From: Chloroflexota bacterium
Lineage (GTDB): Bacteria > Chloroflexota > UBA5177 > JANWHV01
Length of the DNA stretch: 18,202 nucleotides
Assembly (NCBI GenBank): GCA_025924845.1
Contig: JAICHN010000049.1
Span: 1 to 18,202, forward strand
Direction: 5' to 3'
Shown here: piece after piece, positions 1 to 7,394 of the stretch
Layout: each line of letters begins with the position of its first letter
Position numbering within the stretch: the first letter of the stretch is position 1
Notes under the pieces: model-generated
What the model saw: the letters and a program-made list of their open reading frames with translations, nothing else
Told to the model about the DNA's origin: nothing
Database searches by the model: none
Translations under genes and position numbers: made by a program

Positions 1-234
1 GACTGCAAGGATCAAGCAGAAGCGTGGTATCGGGTGGCGAGCGCGGCAAGCTGGAAGAATCTCGCGGAAGTGCGGAGGGTCTATCCGCACGCCGACCTAG
101 TCGGCGAGAAGACGGTATTCAACCTTAAGGGTAATCATTATAGGCTTATCGTCTATATCAACTATGAGACTCAGATAATCTACATCAAATGCCTGTTGAC
201 GCACGCCGACTACGACAAGCAGAATTGGCAGTAA
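1..234 (+). CDS. higB: HigB-type toxin (RelE-superfamily mRNA interferase), 5' partial
   Basis: The frame is open from the first base and ends in TAA at 232-234, so the N-terminus lies outside the window. The 77 visible residues contain the HigB hallmarks in order: a W-Y-x-V stretch, a WKN-LAEVRRVYPHAD segment, a VFN-L-GN-YRL core, and a C-terminal LTHADYDK-x-W. HigB proteins are ribosome-dependent mRNA endonucleases of about 95-110 residues, so roughly 20-30 residues are missing at the left. The gene lies 6 bases before an antitoxin-like gene, which is the toxin-first order typical of higBA operons. Family assignment is from remembered motifs. Whether the toxin is active cannot be judged, but the damaged antitoxin next door makes full activity doubtful. 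Confidence 0.85.
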   Translation, partial: DCKDQAEAWYRVASAASWKNLAEVRRVYPHADLVGEKTVFNLKGNHYRLIVYINYETQIIYIKCLLTHADYDKQNWQ

Positions 235-240
235 GGGGGG

Positions 241-658
241 GTGGGCAAAGTGTACAAGATCAATGAGGCTATAGACGAGTACATGGATCTGGTCCGTGTG
301 TTCCCCCTCATCTCCATCAGCGATGATCAGCACCTTGATGAAGCGATCAAGGTATTGCACCGGTTGCTCGAGATTCCGGCGCGCTCCGAAGGGCAGGATG
401 CGTATCTGGGTGCGCTTGGGGACATCATCGAGGCATACGAAACCACGCATATCGACATCCCCAGGTCATCCGGTCTTGAAATGCTGACCCATCTGATGGA
501 GGCATCGGATCTCAAGCAGAAGGACATGGACTTCGTGTTCGGCAACAAAGCGGTTACCTCAGCGGTGCTGAGCGGCGCCCGGCCCATCGGGCTGACCCAC
601 GCGCCGGCTGAGCGAACGCTTCGCGCTACCCCTCGATGTCTTTCTCGCCACCCGCTAG
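241..658 (+). pseudogene. higA: HigA-type antitoxin with C-terminal frameshift
   Basis: Downstream partner of the HigB-like toxin. The reading frame shows a HigA-like N-terminal part (helical, ending AYLGALGDIIEAYE) and a helix-turn-helix core around MLTHLMEASDLKQKDMD and VTSAVLSGARPIGLTHA. Immediately after position 600 the frame loses homology, but the frame beginning at 602 continues the family with RRLSERFALPLDVFLATR and stops with TAG at 656-658. The simplest explanation is loss of two bases, or gain of one, in the short GC run at 600-605. Uncorrected, the frame reads on to 885 with an unrelated basic tail. GTG at 241 or GTG at 250 can be the start; the G-rich Shine-Dalgarno at 234-240 suits 250 better. 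The DNA-binding part is mostly intact, so partial function is possible. It could also be a sequencing error. Confidence 0.75.
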
Positions 659-759
659 ACGCACCTTCTAGGGAGGACGCCGGCACTATGAAGTCGCGGC
701 AATCACGGCGTGGGATGATATGCCGGCGAAGTGCCGGCAGCGCGCGGCGCCCAGATGCG

Positions 760-794
760 GCAAGTCCCCCTTCGGAATCCGAAGGGGGACTTGC
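760..794. terminator. 16-bp perfect hairpin, probable bidirectional terminator
   Basis: Positions 760-775 and 779-794 are perfect inverted repeats around a 3-base loop, with a run of five C paired to five G. It lies between the decayed antitoxin (plus, ends 658) and the secreted protein gene (minus, ends 822), where two convergent transcripts would need stopping. On the plus strand it is followed by only three T, and on the minus strand by no T run, so it is a weak classical terminator. The rest of 659-821 shows nothing else recognisable. Confidence 0.5.
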
Positions 795-821
795 TTTCAG
801 GCCTTGGATTAGGAGCATGGG

Positions 822-2297
822 TTATACGACGATGAGCATCTCTACCGCCGCGCGCTTGCTGCGAGCGCCTATTGCTTGCAGCTGATCAACGCCCTTATGG
901 GTCCACGTTGGAACGCGGAAGCTAGTGACGAACGTTCCGACGCCGTTCGTCTTCACGGCCAGCATAAACGCCCCACGCACTTGCAGGGCCACCGTTTCGA
1001 AGGCCGCGTACCCGTGGCCTGTCACGGTAATCCGATGGCCGTGTTTGACCCGATCGGGCGTCGCTACGACGCCCACCTTCTTCCCAGGCGGTACTACACG
1101 GAGGTATGTCACGGCAACAGCGCCGCTCTTCAGGCCTGTAGCAGTTACGGGGAGCCGGCCTATTGCCGAATGTACCGGGACGCGGAACGCCGCATGAGTA
1201 TCACCTGCCTGGTTCGCTCGCGTGATCCGCACAACGGCTTTCTTCAGGCGGATCACGACCGATTCACCGGCCCGGAAGTGATCGCCGGATACCACTATCC
1301 TCGATCCACGGTGCGCCTGCCCTGTATTAAGCGTGATCACCGCGGCATGGGGCACGGCAGTCTGCGTCGGCGCCGGTGTCGCGGTTGGCGTCGTCGCGGC
1401 CTGAATCGATAGTTGCTTCCCCGCAAAGCGCGAGCTGGATGCGCCAAAGGCTACCACCGTCACGTTTTGGAACGGAGCGTTGCCCGGCACCGTTACACTC
1501 GCCGGACCGAAACTGCCGTCGGCTCCCGCCGTAACCTGGGTCGCGGTGAGCGTGCCTACGAAGAGTTGCACGTTCTCGCCGCCTTGGAAGCCGGAGCCGG
1601 TGACACTCACGCTGGTTCCAGGTGCGACTGCCGGCGGTGCCACGGCTAGCTGTACACTCGCGGAAGCGATCACATGGAAGACCTCAACCCCGAAGTCTCC
1701 GCTCGTGTCACCATGTACGAAGATATGGTGTAAGCCGAGGGTAACGGCAGATGGAACCGGAACCGTCGCTGTAAGGTTGCCGCTGCTATCGGCTTCCGTG
1801 GTGAAGCTGATACCGGGAGCGGTAATGGTTATTGTTTCACCGCCACTAAAGCCGCCACCGCTCAGTGTAAGGCTCTGGCCTGGGGCGGCGCTTGCCTTGT
1901 TCAGGAGGAGCGACACCTGAGAGCTTGTGATTGGCGCCGGCGGATAGACGAAATCGTTGACCTTCTTCACCTCAAGCGTACTGCCATTCGTAATAGTGGC
2001 GATTTGGTCGGAGGTCAGAGGAGTCCAACTGGTACCGGCATAGCCAAGCGCGTCCAGCGTCGGCGGATCCAGAATCCAATGCCGCGTCCCATCCCAATAC
2101 AAGTAGATGTGACCGTTACTCTGGTCGCGAAGAAGCGTGCCGTTATTGAAGGTCAAGTCGGCCTGCCCCGCAGCAGAGGCAGTGTGGGTAGGAACGGCAA
2201 CCGCTCCCGGCAACAGGAGAAGTCCAAAGAGCACTGCCGTGACTACCCGCACAAAGCAGGCCGGGAGTTTCATAAGCCTGTCCTTGATAGCGATCAT
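822..2297 (-). CDS. Secreted Ig-like/IPT-repeat protein, function unknown
   Basis: The 491-residue protein has a Sec signal peptide: basic residues, a hydrophobic stretch at about 15-35, and small residues before a likely cleavage near ASAAGQA. Next comes a small domain (about 46-110) with a GTLLRD...IYLYWDGTRHWI...LDALGY pattern, seen in my memory in other secreted Chloroflexota and actinobacterial proteins. Four Ig-like/IPT-type repeats follow at about 125-210, 213-298, 316-400 and 408-491, each built on a PGxSxxxxGxGFxxGExV pattern. A Thr/Pro/Ala linker (about 300-315) separates repeats 2 and 3. There is no enzyme motif, membrane anchor or sorting signal. The start at 2297 is supported by an AAAGGAG Shine-Dalgarno 9 bases upstream. 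A role in surface binding or adhesion is only a guess. It appears to be transcribed alone. Confidence 0.8.
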   Translation of the reverse strand: MIAIKDRLMKLPACFVRVVTAVLFGLLLLPGAVAVPTHTASAAGQADLTFNNGTLLRDQSNGHIYLYWDGTRHWILDPPTLDALGYAGTSWTPLTSDQIATITNGSTLEVKKVNDFVYPPAPITSSQVSLLLNKASAAPGQSLTLSGGGFSGGETITITAPGISFTTEADSSGNLTATVPVPSAVTLGLHHIFVHGDTSGDFGVEVFHVIASASVQLAVAPPAVAPGTSVSVTGSGFQGGENVQLFVGTLTATQVTAGADGSFGPASVTVPGNAPFQNVTVVAFGASSSRFAGKQLSIQAATTPTATPAPTQTAVPHAAVITLNTGQAHRGSRIVVSGDHFRAGESVVIRLKKAVVRITRANQAGDTHAAFRVPVHSAIGRLPVTATGLKSGAVAVTYLRVVPPGKKVGVVATPDRVKHGHRITVTGHGYAAFETVALQVRGAFMLAVKTNGVGTFVTSFRVPTWTHKGVDQLQAIGARSKRAAVEMLIVV

Positions 2298-2335
2298 CCT
2301 AAGCGTCTCCTTTCAAAGCATCTTGATCCGGAAAA

Positions 2336-2364
2336 TCCTATGAGCGACAACGTCGCTCATAGGA
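2336..2364 (-). promoter_or_regulatory. Leader hairpin followed by four T, upstream of the Ig-like protein gene
   Basis: A perfect 13-bp inverted repeat (2336-2348 and 2352-2364, 3-base loop) lies 38 bases before the start codon. Read on the minus strand it is followed directly by TTTT, so it could act as an intrinsic terminator or attenuator. A TATTAT -10-like box at 2377-2372 would place transcription start at about 2365, putting the hairpin at the very 5' end of the mRNA. No good -35 box is visible. A 5'-end stabilising hairpin is an equally good reading. Confidence 0.45.
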
Positions 2365-2693
2365 AGCCTGGATAATAATTTCCCTTGCCGGTCGCGGTGA
2401 GTTGTTCTCGATGGTCAGTGCCGGTATGGTCACCAAGCCATCACAAGAATATCGTAGCCGTGAACCATTGTTAAAGTGTTGTCAAGGGGTAAAAAAAACG
2501 TTAACACAACTCAAGGATTTAGTTTATATGGTGAAAAATTTGGTGCGCCGATCGAAGATGGTGGTCAGGAACGTGGTGTCGAAGCCAAACTTGTAGGTAC
2601 GATCTTGACAACATAAAAGCATTTTCGCTAGTGTATGCTTATGTATGAGTGCCTATGCGCTGTACTCAGCTATCAGCATGGAGACGAACTCCC
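2365..2693. other. Intergenic region, AT-richer, no gene seen
   Basis: This stretch separates the divergent secreted-protein gene and the excisionase-like pseudogene. It is visibly richer in A and T than its surroundings, with a run of eight A around 2491-2498. The frames open here are short and show no protein family. A TTGACA hexamer at 2605-2610 could be the -35 box of the antitoxin operon. The best -10 candidate, TAGTGT at 2629-2634, is 18 bases away and poor, so I do not call a promoter firmly. Confidence 0.4.
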
Positions 2694-3068
2694 GTGACGA
2701 GCCTCCTTGATGAAGAGTCATTCTCAGTTGCCGGGGCAGCAGCCTGGCTCAAGGTGAACAAGTCCACAGTATGACGGTGGATAGATAGCGGGCGTTTACC
2801 TGCCTATCGCATTGGAGAGCGCCGTGTTCGGCTCAAGAAGACCGATGTTGAAGCTTTGATCTCGCCTGGTCGTGTCACTGACCGAGAAGGAGAGGACATC
2901 GCGATACGTCGCTTGACCAAGGACGAACAGTCACAGGCGCCGGCCGCGGTCGAACAAGCCAGGAGACTGCAAGCGGCATTGCTGGCCCGCCGAGGAGGGG
3001 AGCGCTTCTCACCCTCGTGGAAATCGCTGGAGGAAGCGCGGACTCTACGTGACCGACAACAGGCATGA
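2694..3068 (+). pseudogene. Excisionase/MerR-like helix-turn-helix antitoxin with internal TGA
   Basis: From GTG at 2694 (GGAG 10 bases upstream) the frame encodes a helix-turn-helix excisionase-like domain: FSVAGAAAWLKVNKSTV, then a TGA at 2772-2774, then RWIDSGRLPAYRIGERRVRL and LKKTDVEALI. The family normally has Arg or Ser at the stop position, and CGA to TGA is a one-base change. After the stop the same frame runs uninterrupted to 3068, ending in a charged helical tail (FSPSWKSLEEARTLRD) like those of antitoxins paired with PIN-domain toxins in Chloroflexota (from memory). The next frame starts inside its stop codon (ATGA overlap at 3065-3068), as in translationally coupled toxin-antitoxin pairs. 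Readthrough or recoding is possible, but decay fits better given the broken partner. Confidence 0.75.
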
Positions 3069-3170
3069 TTTGTATTCATGCCTCGTTGGCGGCAAAATGG
3101 GTTCGGCCCGTGGCGGGAGCACCCCGCTCCCGGCCACGCGCTCTATCTGGCAGAAGACCTGTTGCAGCTG
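3065..3170 (+). pseudogene. Remnant of a PIN-domain (VapC-like) toxin
   Basis: The ATG at 3065 overlaps the antitoxin stop. The first 13 codons read MICIHASLAAKWV, matching the start of VapC-type PIN toxins (usually M-I-x-I-D-A-S-x-A-x-K-W), except that the first catalytic Asp is His (GAT to CAT). Homology then stops. A second frame from 3135 reads HALYLAEDLLQ, which resembles the next helix of PIN proteins, so a frameshift near 3104-3135 followed by truncation is likely. The right limit given is approximate. A hairpin (3110-3120 with 3126-3137, one bulge) lies inside it. The identification rests on a short match, so I hold it loosely. Confidence 0.4.
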
Positions 3171-3209
3171 CCGTTCTTCTGCCCGCAAATCCCCGATCAG
3201 CGAGGAAGC

Positions 3210-3230
3210 TGGTACACTCGCTGAAGCGAG
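3210..3230 (+). promoter_or_regulatory. Candidate extended -10 promoter and short inverted repeat before dnaJ
   Basis: TGG-TACACT at 3210-3218 resembles an extended -10 box. An inverted repeat CTCGCT-GA-AGCGAG covers 3217-3230, just before the dnaJ start at 3237, and could be a small operator. No CIRCE element and no HAIR-type CTTGAGT/ACTCAAG element is visible. No convincing -35 box is present. Confidence 0.3.
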
Positions 3231-3236
3231 GAACAT

Positions 3237-4244
3237 ATGGATTTTCAAGACTATTATGCTACCCTGGGCGTCAAGCGCGACGCGAGCAAGAAGGAAATTC
3301 GCGCCGCCTTTCGCAAACTGGCCCGCGAACATCATCCCGACGTGAACCCCGGCAACAAAGAGGCCGAAGCACGGTTCAAGGCGATCAACGAGGCCAATGA
3401 AGTGCTGTCGGATCCCGAGAAACGGGCTCTCTATGACCAGTTGGGGGCGCGCTGGAGGGAGTACGAGCAGTATCGAGCCGGAGGCGGCACGGCAACGCCG
3501 GCCGAGTTCGCCCGTGCCACCGCGGGCGGTCCCGGTGAAGGCAGCGGACGTGAACGTGCCGGCGGTGGTTTCTCCTCGCGCACCATGTCCGAGGACGACC
3601 TGCGCGACATGTTCGGCAGCGAGAGCGCCTACTCTGATTTCTTCAGTGATCTATTCGGCCAGGCAGGCGGCGCTGCCAGGGGGCCACGGCCTGGTACCGA
3701 CCTCGATGCCGATGTGGAAATTAGCCTGGAAGACGCCTTTACCGGAACCACTATTCAGCTCCGATTGGCGGATCCCGGGGGCGGCGAACGTACGCTGGAG
3801 GCTACTATCCCGCGTGGCGTGCGCGACGGTTCGCGCGTGCGCCTCGCCGGACAGGGCAACCCCGGCCGCGGAGGCGGCAAGGCGGGGGATCTCTACCTGG
3901 TGATCGCGGTGCGCCCACACCCGCGTTTCCGCCGGGAGGGTGATAATCTTCACCTTACGGTCCCCGTGGAACTAACCACCTGTGTGCTGGGCGGCGAGAT
4001 CCATGTGCAAACGCTCAAGAAGACCAGGCTGGCGGTGCGAGTGCCGGCGGAGACGCAGAATGGCCAGGCGATCCGCCTGCGCGGCCAGGGCATGCCGATC
4101 TTGCGCGATCCGACGCGGGCCGGGGACCTCTTTGTTGAGGTACGAGTGGTGCTGCCAAAGAACCTGACCGACGAGGAGCGCAGCCTGTTCGAGCGTCTGG
4201 CCGCCCTGCGCGGCGGGCAGAGCGTGGCGGGAGGTACGCGGTGA
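3237..4244 (+). CDS. cbpA: DnaJ family co-chaperone, CbpA type (no zinc finger)
   Basis: The 335-residue Hsp40 stimulates the ATPase of Hsp70 (DnaK) and hands it substrates in the cytoplasm. The J domain covers about 5-70 with the HPD motif at 33-35 and the DxxKKEIRAAFRKLAREHHPD helix II pattern. A Gly/Ala/Arg-rich linker follows (about 78-145), then the C-terminal peptide-binding domain from about 150, with RGVRDGSRVRLAGQGNPG and the second barrel ending in LPKNLTDEERSLF. There are no CxxCxGxG repeats, so this is the class II/CbpA type rather than canonical DnaJ. The start ATG has GCGAGG just upstream. Its stop overlaps the start of the MerR-like gene (TGATG at 4242-4246), the arrangement also found for cbpA-cbpM and dnaJ-hspR pairs. 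Confidence 0.93.
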   Translation: MDFQDYYATLGVKRDASKKEIRAAFRKLAREHHPDVNPGNKEAEARFKAINEANEVLSDPEKRALYDQLGARWREYEQYRAGGGTATPAEFARATAGGPGEGSGRERAGGGFSSRTMSEDDLRDMFGSESAYSDFFSDLFGQAGGAARGPRPGTDLDADVEISLEDAFTGTTIQLRLADPGGGERTLEATIPRGVRDGSRVRLAGQGNPGRGGGKAGDLYLVIAVRPHPRFRREGDNLHLTVPVELTTCVLGGEIHVQTLKKTRLAVRVPAETQNGQAIRLRGQGMPILRDPTRAGDLFVEVRVVLPKNLTDEERSLFERLAALRGGQSVAGGTR

Positions 4245-4519
4245 TGGGCACAACCTATTTGAGAGTCGAGGTGGTCTGCGAGTTGCTGGACTTGCCCCGC
4301 GCCCAACTCCGCCGCTACGAGCGGGTTGGGCTGGTCGTCCCCAGCCGCGCGCCCGGCGATCGGGCGCCGCGATACAGCGAGGAAGATGTGCGGCGGATCC
4401 GGCGTTTGCGAAGGATGCAGCGCGATCTGGGTCTCAACATGGCCGGCCTGGAGGTGGCGAGCCGGTTGCTCGACCAGATCGAGGCCCTCCAGCGCCGCTT
4501 GGACGAGCGCGCCCGGTGA
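4244..4519 (+). CDS. Small MerR-family/CbpM-HspR-like regulator
   Basis: A protein of about 91 residues with an N-terminal winged-helix MerR-like domain: LRVEVVCELLDLPRAQLRRYERVGLVVP, then RYSEEDVRRIRRLRRMQRDLGLNMAGL, then a short C-terminal helix (LDQIEALQRRLDER) that could form a coiled coil. In this position such proteins are either HspR, a repressor of chaperone operons, or CbpM, which binds the J domain of CbpA and inhibits it. The context, translational coupling to a CbpA-type DnaJ, fits both. ATG 4244 (overlapping the dnaJ stop) and GTG 4241 are both possible starts, with GGGAGG at 4229-4234. The stop is only 7 bases from that of the convergent pxpBC gene. Confidence 0.8.
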   Translation: MGTTYLRVEVVCELLDLPRAQLRRYERVGLVVPSRAPGDRAPRYSEEDVRRIRRLRRMQRDLGLNMAGLEVASRLLDQIEALQRRLDERAR

Positions 4520-4526
4520 GGGGCGC

Positions 4527-6452
4527 CTAAGCTTGACGCGCACAACGGCGGGACACGACGCAGTCCAGCGTGCGTGGACAGAGAACCATGGCTGAGTCGG
4601 TCGCTCCGACCTCGCGCAGGCACCGCACCGCCAACTCGGGCAACGGACGAAGCGGTAGGGCAGCTAGGGCGGCGCGGTAGGCACGGGCAAGGCGGCGCGC
4701 TTCCGGCTCCGGGACAGCGCGGAAACGAATCGACGTGCCCGGCGCTGCTTGCGCCAGAAGGTCCTGGTCGGCCTCGACCACCACGGCAATTTTGGGGTAA
4801 CCGCCTACCCCCCGGCTATCCGCCAGCAGCACGATCGGCTGTCCGTCGGGCGGCACCTGGATCGCTCCCGGGACGGCACCCTCGGAGGCCAGGCTTCGCG
4901 CCGCCGACCGCAACGGCTCACCCACCAGCCGCACGCCGGTTCGATCGCCACGATCGGATACGTGGTACGCGGTACCGGTAAAGCGCGCCTGGGCCTGCTC
5001 ATCGAACCAATCATCCTCAGGCCCCCATACCACGCGCAGGGTGAGATGCGACGGAGCGATCGGATGTGGAACCGGCAGCGCATAGCCCAGCCCTGAACCG
5101 GCGCCCTCTCCGATCGGCAGACGATCGCCCGCACGCGGCAGTCGGGCCTCCAGGCCGCCGATTCCCCCGACCAAATCGGTAGAGCGACTTCCGAGCACTT
5201 CCGGCACCGCGATTCCACCCTGTATGGCCAGATACGCCCGCAGTCCGTTTTTGGTCGCCGCGAAGCGGAGTCGGGCACCCGGCCGCATACATGCCGCCCG
5301 GTAGATAGGAAGCGGTTCGCCGGCGAGGAGCGGCGTCAGGTCGGCGCCGGTAACGGCAACAATCAGGTCACATTCCGCTTCGAACTCCGCCCCGGCGAGG
5401 GCAATTTCGAGCGCTGCCGCTCCCATCGCGTTGCCTACCAGCGCATTGGCCGTTTGTAGGGCCTGCCGATCGAGCGCCCCGGCGGGCGCGTACCCCATTG
5501 CGGCCAGGCCAAGGCGCCCCAGGTCTTGCACGCTGGTATGCGGCCCGGGATGATGCACCAGCAGGGTGCGTCCCTCTGGGTGTCCCCGGCGGAGCGAGCT
5601 TGTTGGGAGCGCGAGCGTCTCGCTCGTCCCCGTCCCCGTCACTGTCGCGAACGAGGACGAGCGAGACGCTCGCGCTCCCAGTGGTGTCATCATGCCGTCG
5701 ATTTCGCTGACCGTATCGGGCGCTGAACGGCCTTGACCCTTGCCGGCCGAAACGCTCGCCCGTTCAGCCGGCGCGGGCGAAGCTTCGGAGGTCTGGGGCG
5801 GGACAGCCACAAAGCGGATCAGATCGCCTGGTCCATAGGGGAGTGTCTCGGGCCGGGCCGGATCGAAACCGAGATCCGGGATCCGCCCGATCAGGCGCCA
5901 ACCGCCCGGGCTGGATAGGGGATAAAAGCCGGTCTGCGGTCCCGCGATGGCCACCGAGCCGGCGGGTACCCGCGTGCGCGGCGTATCGAGGCGCGGCGTA
6001 GCCAGTTCCGGAGGCAAGCCACTGAGAAAAGGGAAGCCCGGCGAGAATCCAAGAAACTCCACGCGGTAGAGCGCTCCCGCGTGCCGCCGTACTACCTCCT
6101 CGGGCGACAAGCCGGTGTGCGCGGCCACATCGTTCAGGTCGGGCCCGGACGCACCGCCATAGCAAACCGGAATCTCTACGATCCGCCCCTGGCCCAACGC
6201 GGCGGGCCCGAGGGTCGCCAGGGCGGCGCGCACCCGCTCATCCACGGCCTCGCCGGTCGTGCGACAAGGGTCGAAGCGGATCAGCACGGTGCGATAGGCC
6301 GGCAATACATCATCGATGCCGGGCCACCGTTCGGCTACAATCCGTTCCGCCAACGCGCGGGCCCGTGCCGTGGTCTCAGGCGCTGCTTCGCCCAACTCGA
6401 TCAGTCGGGCGCCTTCGCCGACCGGTCGTATGCGCACCTCAGGGTTGGACAT
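4527..6452 (-). CDS. pxpBC: 5-oxoprolinase subunits B and C fused (PxpB-PxpC; KipI-KipA)
   Basis: One 641-residue chain joins the two carboxylase-like subunits that, with PxpA, hydrolyse 5-oxoproline to glutamate using ATP. Residues 1 to about 225 are PxpB/KipI (FSPGFPFLSGLP near 135, then VPAGSVAIAGPQTGFYP). Residues from about 296 to about 610 are PxpC/KipA (VHHPGPHTSVQDLGRLG, then AYLAIQGGI, LLADSRGVGGYPKIAVV). The linker at about 226-295 is not conserved and contains a palindromic DNA insertion at 5604-5680. I prefer the ATG at 6452 because AAGGA lies 5 bases before it; the upstream ATG at 6473 has no Shine-Dalgarno. pxpA ends at 6500, so the two genes form an operon. The older names come from Bacillus KipI/KipA, sporulation kinase regulators; here the pxpA neighbour favours oxoprolinase. 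Confidence 0.92.
   Translation of the reverse strand: MSNPEVRIRPVGEGARLIELGEAAPETTARARALAERIVAERWPGIDDVLPAYRTVLIRFDPCRTTGEAVDERVRAALATLGPAALGQGRIVEIPVCYGGASGPDLNDVAAHTGLSPEEVVRRHAGALYRVEFLGFSPGFPFLSGLPPELATPRLDTPRTRVPAGSVAIAGPQTGFYPLSSPGGWRLIGRIPDLGFDPARPETLPYGPGDLIRFVAVPPQTSEASPAPAERASVSAGKGQGRSAPDTVSEIDGMMTPLGARASRSSSFATVTGTGTSETLALPTSSLRRGHPEGRTLLVHHPGPHTSVQDLGRLGLAAMGYAPAGALDRQALQTANALVGNAMGAAALEIALAGAEFEAECDLIVAVTGADLTPLLAGEPLPIYRAACMRPGARLRFAATKNGLRAYLAIQGGIAVPEVLGSRSTDLVGGIGGLEARLPRAGDRLPIGEGAGSGLGYALPVPHPIAPSHLTLRVVWGPEDDWFDEQAQARFTGTAYHVSDRGDRTGVRLVGEPLRSAARSLASEGAVPGAIQVPPDGQPIVLLADSRGVGGYPKIAVVVEADQDLLAQAAPGTSIRFRAVPEPEARRLARAYRAALAALPLRPLPELAVRCLREVGATDSAMVLCPRTLDCVVSRRCARQA
5604..5680. 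repeat. 77-bp palindromic element inside the pxpBC linker
   Basis: Perfect 26-bp inverted arms (5604-5629 and 5655-5680) flank a 25-base loop. The whole falls in the non-conserved linker between the PxpB and PxpC domains and is translated in frame as about 26 residues (roughly 258-283) rich in Ser, Thr, Ala and Arg. The loop holds short tandem GTCCCC units. The perfect arms exceed anything codon constraint would give, so it looks like a mobile or REP/MITE-like palindrome tolerated in a linker. No second copy exists in this window and no clear target-site duplication is seen. Confidence 0.7.
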
Positions 6453-6499
6453 AGGGGTTCCTTGTCCATCCATTCATGCGGAGATTGCATCATCCCTGT

Positions 6500-7282
6500 T
6501 CACGTTTGGCCAGGGGCGGCAACGGCGATCCCCGCCCCATCGAGGGCGGCCCGAATGGCGCGCGCCCGCTCCAGGGCGCCGGGGGCATCGCCGTGCAGGC
6601 AGATCGTCTGCCCCACCACCGTGAGGTCCGTGCCGTCAATGGCGGTTGCCCGATGATCGCGCGCCATCCGCACGGCGCGAGCCGCCGCCTGATCCGGATC
6701 GTCGATCATCGCTCCGGGAAGGCGGCGCGAGACCAGGCTCCCATCCGGATTGATCGCCCGATCGGCGAACAACTCCGCCACCACGCGCAGCCCGTGCGCC
6801 TCTGCTTGCTCCTGCAAGGCAGTGCCGGCGGGAGCGAAAACCAGCAAGCCGGGATCAAAGTCGCGCACCGCTCTGATCAGGGCACTCGCCGTCACCTGGT
6901 CCGTAGTGGCTCGGGTGTAGAGCGCGCCATGGCCCTTGACATGGCGAAGCGGCACCCCGGCCACTCGACAAAACGCGGCCAGAGCGCCGATCTGATACAG
7001 CGTATCGGTGTAGATCTCGTCCGCGTCGGCATCAATGAAGCGCCGCCCGAAGCCTGCCGGATCGCGGTAGCCGGGATGGGCGCCGATTGCTACGCCCAGA
7101 CCGGCGGCGCGGGCCACCGCCGTGCGCATGACCCGAGGATCTCCGGCATGGAAGCCGCAGGCGAGATTGGCCGAGGAAACCAGGGCGAGCAGTTCCTCAT
7201 CGGGTCCCGATTGATAGTTGCCGAAGCCCTCGCCGAGGTCGGCGTTGAGATCGATGCTGATGCGCGCGCCCGTGTCGTTCAT
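6500..7282 (-). CDS. pxpA: 5-oxoprolinase subunit A (PxpA, LamB/YcsF family)
   Basis: The 260-residue cytoplasmic protein is the catalytic-partner subunit that, with PxpB and PxpC, converts 5-oxo-L-proline to L-glutamate with ATP. Hallmarks in order: IDLNADLGEGFG at the N-terminus, SSANLACGFHAGDP, IGAHPGYRDPAGFGRR, HVKGHGALY, PAGTALQEQAEAHGL, ELFADRAI and TICLHGDAPGA near the end. Length matches the family (about 250). One oddity: the usual VKPHGALY motif has Gly in place of Pro (codon at 6932-6934). The start at 7282 has GGAGG 9 bases upstream. It is the first gene of the pxpA-pxpBC operon and is divergent from dut. No clear promoter could be picked out in the 112-base gap. Confidence 0.95.
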   Translation of the reverse strand: MNDTGARISIDLNADLGEGFGNYQSGPDEELLALVSSANLACGFHAGDPRVMRTAVARAAGLGVAIGAHPGYRDPAGFGRRFIDADADEIYTDTLYQIGALAAFCRVAGVPLRHVKGHGALYTRATTDQVTASALIRAVRDFDPGLLVFAPAGTALQEQAEAHGLRVVAELFADRAINPDGSLVSRRLPGAMIDDPDQAAARAVRMARDHRATAIDGTDLTVVGQTICLHGDAPGALERARAIRAALDGAGIAVAAPGQT

Positions 7283-7394
7283 ACTCTTCGGCCTCCCCGA
7301 TTCCGATCCGGGACGGATGTGGTGCTGCTACGATAACGCTGTGGTCAGGGTACCATGCACGAAGTCGGGGCGGGCACGAAGCGAGGGGGCACGG

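Noticed and set aside
659..885. Read-through extension of the antitoxin frame
   Set aside because: The extension is basic, unrelated to the family and runs through the hairpin; the true end is in the shifted frame at 658.
2402..2596. 64-residue plus-strand open frame in the AT-rich gap
   Set aside because: No Shine-Dalgarno, no family similarity that I can see, and composition unlike neighbouring genes.
3181..3236. CIRCE or HAIR heat-shock operator before dnaJ
   Set aside because: Neither the TTAGCACTC/GAGTGCTAA nor the CTTGAGT/ACTCAAG pattern is present; only a short unrelated inverted repeat is seen.
6476..7336. 286-residue plus-strand open frame
   Set aside because: Antisense to pxpA, which carries every family motif.
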